Source: Plecoglossus altivelis | Taxonomy: Eukaryota > Chordata > Actinopteri > Osmeriformes > Plecoglossidae | Reading direction: 5' to 3' | Length of the DNA stretch: 64,000 bases | Assembly (NCBI GenBank): GCA_036571765.1 | Contig: BROE01000023.1 | Location: forward strand, 5,457,581 to 5,521,580 | In this document: piece after piece, positions 36,711-48,161 of the stretch | Layout of the letters: each line of letters opens with the position of its first letter | Numbering within the stretch: the first letter of the stretch is position 1 | Translations under genes and position numbers: made by a program | Notes under the pieces: generated by a model | The model's database searches: none | Told to the model about the DNA's origin: nothing | Seen by the model: the letters and a program-made list of their open reading frames with translations, nothing else

Positions 36711-39700
36711 CTGCCCTGTGAAGTCACATCAAAGCATTAGAAACCACACGCTCATTCGTGCTAATGAACCGCTCCTTCAAACACAAACTCACATTATTAA
36801 CGACACCTGATTTTTAAATGCGAGGTGTAATACAGGATATGCGTTCGTTTTTTTTTGTTGTAGTTGTGTTGGGAGGGGAAATGTGTTCCTTATCCTTGCA
36901 GATCTGTGTTTCAAATGGACTATTTTCCTACATTTTTGGGAGGTCATTGAAAAGTCATCGGATTGAAGTCACCGATCTCTCGTATTCCGCAAAAAAGACA
37001 GTGCAGCTCATGAACTTCTCAGAAAGTTCAACGTGTCGGTTTGTTTTCGTGGACTCCATTTTGGCGCTTTTTAACCTGGTCCTGTTTGCAAATGAATCAC
37101 TCCCTCAGCCACGATGCAGGGGGAAATTAATGTTGCTGAATGTGCTTTCCCTTCAGGGTAAACTGTGATTAACGAGTTGGGCTTGCTCTTTGTCATGCTG
37201 CTTTGAACGAGGAAGAAGCGTCACAATGAGAACATGACAAAAAGGCGCTCAACACTGTATATCAACACATCGATTGGTACACGTCTTGCATTTGAGGAGA
37301 TACTGGAAAAATACTGCATACAGTGAGAGCGCTCGGGAAAAGTTGACAAATGACAAAACATTTGGTTTAGTGTTACGGTTAATGAGCCGGAATGGTTGGT
37401 TAGATGGGGGAAAAAATGCTGTATTAAACAAATCCTTGCTATAACAAGTCCATATATCAGGGTCCCTGAGGTCTGTCTCTAATCTGTCTCTCTCAGTGGG
37501 TTGACACATAAAAAGCCAGCCAAAGGCAGAGCACAGTTAGCCACCTTGTGGGGAGATCATATTTACCGTTTAACTGCCACTTTGACTGCCTGGAACCTCA
37601 GTGTGGCCCCTACAGTTTGGTTCTTCTAATCTCTCTTTTTTTCTTCTTCCTATACTTCTTCCTACCTCCAACTATTGCTGAGGGCTTTTAATCCTGACAA
37701 TTGTGAGAATTCCATCTCCTGGCTCAACGAGTGGGTTTGAAAAGCCAGTGTTCTGCCTGGTTCTGCCTGGTGCTTTATTGCAGCTACTGTTTCACGCAGT
37801 TATGATTAAATAATTCTAACTTTGCTGACTACCCACATGTTTCATATGTTAACATAACATGCCCAAGGCTTGGTCAATAATACTGTACAGCATGTACAAC
37901 TGAGAATATCGGCTTATTTAGGCAAAATGTCAAATATCATAAATAAGCTTCACATTCTGAATATCCAAGGCAGAAAAGAGAGCGAGTTATTATTACTGGC
38001 TACTTGCTTAGTTTCATACTCTGATGTACAAATCTGGCGGAACAAAGTAGCTCACAACCACGGGCCCAGGAGCGCAAATCAATATCATGACGCTCAACTT
38101 TTCTCCAAACTGTCAGCAGGAATACAAACCCAGAGGAAGAATTCATCATTTGCATAGTGGGTTACCCTTAAACGGCCTGACACGAGTAATAAAAATGCAT
38201 TACCTTGCCAAGACATGAGGGCTATGTGCTGAGTGTGGAGTCTAATGCTGCTGAATAAGCTGCCTACAACGCACCCCGTCTCCGGAGTTCATGGTACAAT
38301 CCTGCATGGGATTGATCTTATAATTGTGGAAATGACACCTCTTGCACCATGCCATTGCCAGCCCTCTTTCTCCCTCTCGCTCTTGTGTCTCAGGGTGATA
38401 GCAGTTTAGGCTTTCGCTGTCACTAAATGTTGACTTGCCGTAGTGCTCTGAGCGAGGAATCCCTACCGGACTAAAACAGGTTGCATATTTACTGAGTGCA
38501 AAGAACTCAGTTGATATTCATCGCATTTTCTCCCCTAAATAAATTAAATTTATAGTTGAAGCGACACTGCCAAATACTGAGAGATTAAACAGAACATGTT
38601 CAAATTTAACATCTCAACTACAACTAAATGTTCCTGTAGGTAACTTATCAACCAAGAATCAAGGATCAAATTAAGAGTTAAAAAAAAAGATCTAATCAAT
38701 TTATGTGGTGTCTTATACCAGACCATTTATTATTTACAAAGCAGTCAAATGCAGTTTGTTTGCCTCCAGACCAGGAGATCCTAGGTGCAGCATTTAAATA
38801 CCATATGCATTATAAACAGGTATTCCATCAATTTCACGAGTGTAGTCCAACAAGAAGTGTAGCAATTTGTTACATTTCATTGTTAAAATTTCCTTAGCCA
38901 AAAAAGACTGTCAACCCCCCTCAAAAAATAACATGATGTCACTTCCTGTGTCAAGACCTAGTGCAAAGGGGAGGTGGGTAGACACCATTTATTGATAGCC
39001 TTCTGTGAAGCTACATGGCAGTAGATCAAACAAACCCTAAGATTAGCTTGACCAAGGGATAGAGCTAATGACAAATAGCATGTCCCCAGGCCTTCCTAAA
39101 GTTTCAGCATGCGGCCGGGGTTAAACACAACTCCATTACCAAGCTCCCAGGCACACCTAATGGATCGCTGAGACATAAATCACAGCCAGGGATCCTCTTT
39201 AAAAATGTACTCGGAGCTCCTTTCCTCCTGTCTCCACCGGAGGTGGCCGTGCACCTCGAGGTCGGCCATTGTTCAAACATCAATCGCTCAGATCTGACGG
39301 GCTGGGCGCACCTCCTCATTCGTTCCCTTTCTCTCTCTTCCCACACAGGCATTACGAGAGAACTGAGAAAGGCAGTGGAAAGGCTGGCTGGTGGAGGGTT
39401 AGTGTCAAGGTGCATTTTGTACGAGCGTGCGGTAAGAAAAGGGTCAGATGCGCTAGCAGACCCATGCAGCCCGGCGCTAACGCCACTAGCTTCGGCTACC
39501 CGATACTACGGCTACCTGTCGGTTTTTAAATCCGAACGGCAGCCGTTTTCAAAGACGACCTCCACGTTCATGGCCCCTTTCCGGTCGCCTCAACTGCCAC
39601 TCCAGCACACTCCTGCGGCCCCATGCGGGGACTCAGGACAAACACAAGCGTTGGGCGACAGCTCGTTATGCGAAGGATGACACATCTCTACTGTGTGGTG

Positions 39701-42700
39701 AGTGGCTATTATCGACCTTTCCTCCCCCTGCTCAGACAGCCCCCTATGCTGAATGGTGACAGAGGTCAGGATGGAGGGAAGAGATGAATGTATAAAGTGA
39801 GGGTGAGGATGGGGTGACTCCTCTTGGGCTTTAGAAAGAGGGGGGCGGCCCTACCATGTTAACGACGGATCGCCAATGACACGCGGAGAAGGGGCCATGC
39901 GTTTGCTTGTTGTGGTCCAGGTATGTAAAGTAGAAAAGATACTCTACCGCGCTTCATTAGAACGAAACAGAAAGTCTTGCACACACAAACACACACACAC
40001 ACACACACACGCACTAACAAACAATCCCCACACCAACATTTTAACAAGCAAACATGAAACTCATTTCTTCGGCAGAAGCGGGAGCGTCAAGAACTTCAAG
40101 CTCATAAACAAATAAACAAACTCAAGTTAGTTCAGAAAAAGGGTTTCTGAGCTCGTTGCATCTAGACGCACACTTTTTGGACGGTTAATAGGGTTGGATT
40201 AAGCCCATCAAGTGGTGTGGTGTGTGATAAGCAGCCTCCCATGCCCTATAGGGGGCCTGAAGAGCTCTTGTAATAAATGGTTGAAGCACTGCTGTTGCAC
40301 AGCCATCATTAACAGCCGATAATTACTCGGGGTATCTCTGTGGACTGTGCGCGTGTGTGCGTTTGAGAGTCAAGCCGCGCGTGTGTGTTTTCATAGATGC
40401 GGAAAGGGGACTAATGGAATGAACGTGTCGTCGATGTCGGCGTGTGAGTTTGTGTTTGATGACAAGGAAACCATTTCGCCGGGACTTGTTGCACTGTCAT
40501 TACTCGAGGGAAGCATGAAGGATACATCTAAACCATAAACATGTATCTGAAAATGGTTTATAGGTCGAACAGCATCATCCACGACCACGGTGTTTGGTGT
40601 CCTTTCAGCATGTGGTCACAGTGCTCTTCAAACCAGTGCTGCAAAGCTATAGAGAAGTGTGATCCCATGAATACAATGGTAGTACAGCAATGCTACACTA
40701 CTGTTAAATCCCCCAGCAGTATCACCTTACCTGTAAAGAGAATGGAAATGATCACCTCGTAATAAAATGTTGACAGACTTCTTAAAGTAGATTAGACAAA
40801 TGCTGAGGTCACTAATATATGTGTCTAGTCGCGTATAGTTTTTTTACATAGGATTTCCATCTTTGGCTGGGTGTTATTATTCACCTGCAGTGTATCCTTA
40901 CAGCACAAGCATGGTGACTGAATGGCATCGCTATGGAAACGCCTGGCTTCAATGCCAGTGCGACATAATAGAAATCGAAGAACAAAGACAATTATGCTCT
41001 CAAGTAGACTGTTAAATGATTCAATAGAGTGTCTTACTTTGGGAATTCCAGACATTAAGCCCTTAAGGAGTGTCGTGAATTCCATACATCTCCATGAATA
41101 CCATTTTTTTAAAAGCTGCAACTTTCGTCTTTGTCGCAGCCACACGGACATCAAAGCAACAAAAGAGTTTCACAGCTTGAGTGCGGCACTTAAGCAAACG
41201 GAGCAAGCCCAACTCCTGCCATTTTATTGGTCTGTGGCACTCCAAGTGCCGGCACAATAGCACAAAGTCCGGTCGTAACAAAGTAGCTTTCTCCGACCCA
41301 AATCAGAAGGTACAGGTTGGAATCCTTTTAAACATTACAGGTGAAGAAATCCAAACCCACTGACACACAAATCTCCTTGCTCCAAGGGCCCACTGACGTA
41401 CACTTAAAGAGATTTGAGTCCCGCTAAGACCAGCCCCTCTTTCGGTGGCCCCAAGATTGAAAGCCCATCCCAGCCTTGTGTAGTTTGGCCCCGGATCTGA
41501 GGTGAACTGAGCAGTGTTAGGCTGGAGCAGACAGGGGAGGAGGAGAGAGAGCTGCAGAGGAAGATGTGGGATCTTCACCCCATTGCAATTAAACAGAGAA
41601 ATGGTGCATGAAATACCAGGCGAGAGAAAAAGAGAGTGGGGAGGGAGAGAGGGAGAGGGAGGAAAGTGTGAGAGAGGCAGATAGTGATAGGAAAGTAAAG
41701 CTGAAAGTGAAAAGGAAAGGGATGGCAAAATGTGAAGGGAACGGAAGGAAAGTTAGATGGGTCAGGGAATGTGGTAGGGTTGGGGGAAAGAAAGGTACGA
41801 CAAGAGAAAGACATGACAAAAAAAGGGAGCAGTGGTTTCTGAGAGTATGTTGTCCCTGTGGGGAAACAGTTGTGCAGATTTGTCTTCGGACTTCTTCAAG
41901 CTTGTTCAGGTTTGACCTCTGGAAAACTGCTGAATGTCTTTCCGCCACTACGATGAGGTATGGACCAGCCGCGGTGCATGCTTTGTCACAGTTTGCCAGT
42001 GTTCGGAGACCCCTCCACCACCATTTCTCATGTCCGTCCTTGTCTCATCCAGTCTTCGCCGAGTCCCTCATCTCAAACGACGTAGCCGACCTGTCACTTG
42101 ATGCTTGTCACGTCTCCCCTCAGCCTCCTTACTCACCTTCACCATGGCGATGACTTCAGACCCACATGGACACGTGATCCCCAGTTCAGCCTCATTCCTG
42201 TTGCCTCATGTAGAATGCATCCGGCTGTAAAGGCTAAGTAGTAAACATGGAGCAATTACCCAGGCAAGCTCAAGGATACATTTCTTCATCAAAGTTGGAG
42301 TCGAAGGATTTATCAAGTCAGAACAGGCTTTTGTTGTTGTTTGTCCTTAACCCCCGAGGTTGAAAATTGTGAAGAATGACATAAAGGCAACGATGAGTGT
42401 CGCTGAAAACGTTCCAATGTCCTAAATTCCCTGCAGCAAAAAAAAACTCTCAAAAATGTTTTTGACCCATTGAAATAGTTCGTATCTAACACATTTTCTT
42501 CACGATTTCCTTTTCATACGACTCTTGACGCTTCTCCTTTCATAGAACTGATTGCATTATATCTCAAGAAGCCACATTAATGTTTAGCGTTAAGTAACTT
42601 TGAAAGGTTGCTTATTCAGAGGTTAAAAAAACGAAGCTAGTCTTAGATTTGTTGGGCCTCATAATACCTGGGGTGGAGTTGCTTTCGTGAAGGTTAAGGG

Positions 42701-43190
42701 CACTTTACAAACCCACTTCACTGATTCATGGGCCCACAGACTCTGCATGAAGCCCCCAAAATATTCAACTGTACCTTATCCAGGCTCTGAACCTCTTCCA
42801 TAACCTCCCTCTTGGTCCACCGCAGCCCACAGCCCAGCACCTGCAAATAAAGTCTATGGGCTTTAGAGGGCTGCTGAAGGGAGGCTGTTAAAGGGGCTGG
42901 GGAGTGGGGCTGTGTTGGTAGGGGTGTGAAGGCTTCATGGTCTCTGAATGGTCTGTAACAGGACACACAGCCCAGCTACTAAACGTCTGTTAATGGGAGG
43001 CCCAAAGTGAGCCTGCAGGGTGGGAAATCTCCCAAGAATTGCCCTTAAACTTCTAAATGTGACAGGGAGCGGGAGAGATTTCAGCTCTAAATCAACTGCA
43101 CACTGAGTGTATCTAGTACAGTCTGGCCAAACGAAACGACTCCACGGCGCGGGGATAATGATACACTTAAATACTCTTACACAGTATCCA
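36711..43190. other. non-coding stretch, no gene seen
   Basis: Homeodomain-type cores occur around 36720-36800, 37080-37180 and 40185-40340. CA units lie at 39980-40013, and a GA/GGGA purine tract spans 41620-41680. A 145-codon frame at 39243-39680 and a 181-codon frame at 41608-42153 have no recognisable domain, and the second is Glu/Arg-rich because of the purine tract. Neither is called as a gene. Confidence 0.5.
39980..40013. repeat. (CA)n microsatellite
   Basis: CA units contain one AA interruption. Confidence 0.9.
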
Positions 43191-44040
43191 CACTTGTACA
43201 CACACACACACACACACACTTCATCACATCAACAGCGAACTCCATTCAGACACATATTGCTGATGAGTTTGAACTAGATGAGCCAATTTAAGACAGGTTT
43301 CCAACTCGGATTATGAATTATTGTAGCCTATCGATTTGCCTCAGCAAAGAAAATGAAAAAGAATGAAACAGATTAAAACCTGAACTGGATAGGTGTGGAT
43401 CCATTAGCCTCATGTCTGTGCACTTGCTCACACCGAGTCCCAGAATTGCCTACACCTCCTCAGCATCCTGATCCGCACCCCGCCCATCTCTCCCCCCTCC
43501 CCCCCTCATCTAATCCAGGAAGGGGAGTTTAATTTACTGCCCACAGGCCTCTCACACAATTTCTTTAAAAGTACATTTTATGAGACCGCAATTTTATTTC
43601 ACAGGGGCCTGTACAGTAAATCCTATTTGCACAGCGTCACACGCGGCCACATTAACATGACAAAAGTGCCAGTGTGCAGTCCCTGGCTGGGCTTTGGCTC
43701 GTATTATTGCCTGCTGAGGTGCTTTATAGGACACTAGAGAAGCAACCCTGTCCATCAGCCAAGTTGCAGTGTTCGTGGAAGACACAGGAGGAGATGGAAC
43801 AGGAGATAAAGTCAGCTTAGAAAGACAAACAACGCTAGACATGAAACATGAATCACGCTGATCGTGGCGTCGCAGACGGAGGGAGAAGAGCAAGCCCCGA
43901 ACCAGTTTTCCCCTCATTACAGCCTGCTACTAAACACTTGCCGTATAAGGTGGCACATGCGCTGTGGCGCTTCCACAGCATGCGAGCGGAAGCAGAGGAG
44001 CAGACACGTGCTCGACCTGACAGAGAAACCCTCACGTTAA

Positions 44041-44054
44041 CCAGCAGGGGCCAC
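44041..44054 (+). promoter_or_regulatory. CTCF-like motif
   Basis: The 14 bases CCAGCAGGGGCCAC differ little from the vertebrate CTCF core (CCAGCAGGGGGCGC). Motif match alone does not show binding. Confidence 0.25.
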
Positions 44055-45179
44055 GGATGCGCCTCCGCGTGTCTTGAGTGCCAATTTTGCACCTCTCGAA
44101 AAAAGGTCCACGACCACACTTCAGCAGCACGTATTCAAATAAGAGACAGGTCGTGAACGAACGGTTTGTCGCATGCGGTAAACCGACAAAGTTTGCAAGA
44201 GCACGCGTTCTCAGCATATCATGATCCGCTGTGCTTTTCGTGCACTTCCAAGCGGCCGCCTTTTGGCTGTCGATGGTGGTGTTGTGAAACCTAGCAGACT
44301 ATCTACTTGTCTGAGGTGAGCACAGAAATTGAAACGAACGGAAAAAAAAATGCCTGGCTTTACCTTCCCACAAGGACCGCGGTCACTTTCCCCCTCATTC
44401 TTTTCCACGGGCGTAAAAGCAGGGAAGCCGTTAGGTGCTCCGGGGAAGGTAGAGGACATATGGTGATGTGACAGCAGGAGGAGGCTGTGCAGAGGACGCC
44501 AGCGTTCACACCTGTCATTAATGAGCGATGATTCATTTCAGCATGGTGTGCCACTAAGGCTCAGCCCAGCTACCTGACAGAGGCTAAACATGGGTCTTGC
44601 GTTCCCTCTGACCACACCGCAACTGGGCTGGCTTGAGTTTGGATGAGCGTAGGTGGACGGATGGACGCTTTACGCTTTGCAGCTTTTCGGGGCCAAAAAT
44701 GGACACCGGGTTGAGGGCTTGTTTGGAAACCAAGCCAAACAGAAGAATATAGTCTGGGTTTGGACACTAGAGCTAAGTGTATTCTTCAGGTTTCTGCTGT
44801 GTAGGACTTCTGTGTACAAAACAGGCTTGTAGCTTAGAACAGGGCTATTGTGCTTATGTCATTATGAACCTCAGCCAGATTCATCATACATGGAAATGAA
44901 CGCAAAGCTGGAGCCAATGAAGGGAAAAAAGCAGCGCTACCCGCGAATGAAAAATGAACCCCGCCACGAGAAACACTGAGCTGTGTTTGTTGGGTCTATC
45001 ACGCTGCATTATTTAACACTCATCAAGCCGTCACATTTACGATTTGTTTAAATTAAACATCAGAGTATGGAGACAGGAAAAGAGAGAAAGAGGTTCGGAA
45101 AAAAAGGAGCGTGGTACCCTCACGCCCACAATCAAAAGTTCCCAAACTGCTGCCTGTGCAGGTCTACAATAGTAACCTT

Positions 45180-45340
45180 CCGACGGGTGACATTATTTAC
45201 ATAAAGGATTCAGGCTGGGTGGAATGTTAATTATTGATGGGAGCGGTTATGAATGATTTATAACGAGCGCCAATCAAAATCTGCTGTCTCCCGGCGCCAC
45301 CTAAGGAGTATTATATATTTATAACTCAAGGACATGCTGT
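45180..45340. promoter_or_regulatory. conserved-element-like segment
   Basis: The segment contains TGTTAATTATTGATGG, GAATGATTTATAACG (a Hox-like TTTAT core), CCAATCAAAATC (PBX/TALE-like TGATTG on the other strand) and TATATATTTATAAC. A Hox/PBX-type combination is suggestive only. Confidence 0.25.
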
Positions 45341-46109
45341 CATTGTTTAGTCCTACCTACCAGCGTCAGGGTTACAGTAGAAAAGGCTTGGTTTCCCCCT
45401 CCCGGTGCTTCTCCCTTCAAAGACTCCCCCGATTGTTTGTTCAGCAGAAATTGACTTTGGAGCGACGCGTCTCTCTGAAAAAACGTGCCCAGCTTGCATG
45501 CGGTGGCACTATCGCTTCTACACACCCTTTTCCTGAACCCATTTATTTCAACAAACCAACCAACAGCAAACTTCCAGCGCCCTCGCAGTCTTACTACAGC
45601 CTTCGGTTGTCACCGGGGAGCTCAGATGAGTATCTCCCTGAACATCTGTATAACAACACAGAGTGTGTGGAGGGGGGGGGGATTCGTAATATTTTGGAGA
45701 TTGTATATTGACAATAAATCACTGCTGGAAATAAACTGGTATGAAAACCTGCCAAATGCCCCTTCAGTGTACTTCTGATGTGTAACACTTGGACTGTTCT
45801 ACCTAAAGAGGACTTTAGCAGCATGGGTAGCTTACATGTAAGCTTAAATTGGTGCTAAGCTTTTTCGATCTCATTTACCAGCTTAAAGTCCAAACTGGCC
45901 CCTTAGCTACATCCTGTCTAATCCAGTTTCAGTGTCAGGCCTAATGAATAGAGACAGGAAGCGGCACTCTACTACCACCACAAGAATGTCAGGCCAAATA
46001 TGAGGTCCTGGAATGAATTTTCGGAGGTGAATCTGATGTGTTCCTGGAGTGTACATAGCTAATCCAAGGATTGTCAGGTTTAACTCACGAGACAACCAGA
46101 GCAGAACCC

Positions 46110-46400
46110 AGTCCAGACACTCTGAACGCCCGTAATTGTTTTGCGTTCATTTCAATCATAACTAATGATGCTTTCAAGTGCACATTTAGTTTGGTTTCAT
46201 TAACAGTCATGCTTTGCGATAGTGATGAATGCAATCAATTAATACGGAGCGTGTAGCGAGAAAGTATGCTGGTGATCACCGCAAACTGAAAAGGAAATAC
46301 ATTTGCTTCCCTCAAGCATGTGATTATCACCCTCGGGAGCAGTAAGAGATTGGGCTAAACTGATCTGAGGGCTAAATTAACCTCACTTCTGATGTGCACA
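46110..46400. promoter_or_regulatory. conserved-element-like segment
   Basis: About 290 bases without simple repeats carry CGTAATTG, ACTAATGATG, CATTAACAGTCATGC, GCAATCAATTAATACGG, GTGATTATCACC and CTAAATTAACC. This is one of the longest uninterrupted stretches of this kind in the window. Confidence 0.28.
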
Positions 46401-47392
46401 ATTGTAATTGGAGGTCAGGGGTTGTCATAAAGACATGTCGTACAATTGATAATTATGTACCTTTCAACCCTGGAAGTCAATTAACTCCTGTAAACGTCTC
46501 TCCACTACCTAGGGTTCATAGGTCGTTAACCTTCAAATTCTCCGTGCCTTCGGTTCCCTGCGTGAGGTCAACAAAAGGCGTGTCTTTCCTGCTTGTCTTG
46601 TGGTGCATGAATATCTCTAATATAACCGATTATTATAACTGATTACTAATCAGATCTAGAGGTTTGCATTTGATTCCTCAAAACTGTGGGCTTCTGTTAC
46701 CTCTGCCGGTGGGAGCACCAGTGTGTGACCCGGTCCCGATAGACGCCTAGCAACGTGTGTGCCGGACTTTACTTCCCTCCCCTTCGCTCATTTAACAACC
46801 TCAAATTTACAGTGAAGATTTAACGCCTGGGTGAGCTTGGGCCCAGACAATTTGAACAAAGGGATAACGCGCTGTATCATACAGACGGAGGTAAATCAAA
46901 TGGAGGAGAGCGCGCAGTAAACCTGCCCATCTTAGTCGGGCTGGCGAACGCAGCCTGGCTGGTAAACAGAGCTGGTGAATGATCCGCCTACCCCTTTACT
47001 CCCACGCTGGCTGCAGCCTATTGTTGCGAACACAGTCTGTTCTCTACTTGGTGGAGGTTGGCTATGAGAGGATTAAAGGACGGGAATTGAAACAGCTCCA
47101 ATAAAAGAAGAACTTTGTCAGAGGCGAAGATCTTGACCACAGACGCCTCTTTGGATGATGTTCGGTCGAAAAAGAAAAACGAGAATTGGGCAAATCGTGC
47201 CATGTTTTGGATATTGCTACTGCCCTGTTTCTTAATGACTGATCTCATCCTTTGGAGTTGAAGAGGAATGAAACCTTGTGTGTTTTTGTACGTTTCAATT
47301 CCGAGGCTTTACATATGTATGAGCTTTACTCAAGGGCCTCATCTCATGATAATCTGTGGCTGGTTTCATGATGGTGGTACTCACATTTCTCT

Positions 47393-47426
47393 CCTCCTCC
47401 TCCTCCTCCTCCTCCTCCTCCTCCTC
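47393..47426. repeat. (CCT)n trinucleotide repeat
   Basis: About 11 CTC/CCT units occur. The poly-Leu frame is a translation of the repeat. Confidence 0.93.
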
Positions 47427-48005
47427 ATCTCTCTCCTGGTCTATGAAGTGGAGGCAAGAGCCAAGGTAGCCTTAACCCACTTCTCTGCTGTGAAGAAGCC
47501 AGCCAACAGCATAATAACTCCCTATGTCTGTGAATTCGGTTTCACCATATGTATGCATATTGTCTTGGTATTGGCTGTATCCTATAGCTGACTTCAATTC
47601 CCTCCAATTTACTTTTCATTCCCAAAACAAGCCTGAGCTACAAATAATAAAAATAAATAATAATAAATAATAATGAATGAATATGTATTTAAAGCAAACG
47701 CTCTTTCCATTTGCTGGCAGCAGGTTGCTCCCTTCTCCTCAAGAACTCAAGGCCAAGTGACAAAGTGTTTAACGTTTTTGCTGGAATGACAAAAGGATAG
47801 TCTTCCTCTTATTTTATGGGCTGGCAAACGCTTTAGTCACAGTCGCATGGCAGACCAGAGATATCCCCCTTCCCCCTTCCTCCGGTTTGTCAACCCCTCC
47901 TTCAACCTGCTCTCCATCCCTCTCAAGCGCTAAATCCCACATTGCCAATTCAGAACAGAGGCTCAACGGGTCTGCCAACATGCCATCCTTCCTTCCTGCC
48001 CACAG

Positions 48006-48161
48006 ATGAGCTTCCATCATACACCTCCTGTGATGGCCTGGTGATGGGAGCCAGTGTTCCTGGCCTAAGCGTGCCAGTGCTCCCACCCTCAGGGGGCTTC
48101 ATTTCACCGGGTGTTCGTTTCTCGAGCCAGGCTGGACATCCTCCTTTGAGCTGGTTTGTTT
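48006..48161 (+). CDS. putative internal exon, unidentified protein
   Basis: A strong acceptor (polypyrimidine tract ending CTGCCCACAG, 47996-48005) precedes a segment that is open in the frame beginning Glu-Leu-Pro-Ser-Tyr-Thr. A GTGAGT donor at 48162 allows a 156-base exon, and a GTAACT donor near 48190 is an alternative. Its first two bases complete a codon begun by one base of the previous exon, which is the phase left by the candidate at 27416-27591. Joined, they give an Asp codon and remain open. The peptide is Pro/Ser/Gly/Val-rich with no catalytic motif. I do not recognise the family. Many acceptor-like sequences occur by chance in 64 kb, so this is a lead, not a gene call. Confidence 0.2.

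Larger units (their letters stand above)
43191..48005. other. non-coding stretch rich in conserved-element-like DNA
   Basis: No gene was seen. CA units lie at 43199-43220, CCT units at 47393-47426 and degenerate AAT units at 47640-47685. Candidate elements lie at 43530-43650, 45020-45340 and 46110-46400. A CTCF-like site is at 44041-44054. Confidence 0.5.

Noticed and set aside
39243..39680. 145-codon frame of mixed composition
   Set aside because: The amino acid mix looks protein-like, but no motif, splice structure or homologous family could be identified.
41608..42153. 181-codon Glu/Arg/Lys-rich frame
   Set aside because: The basic/acidic half is a translation of a GA-rich purine tract. 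The rest has no similarity I recognise.
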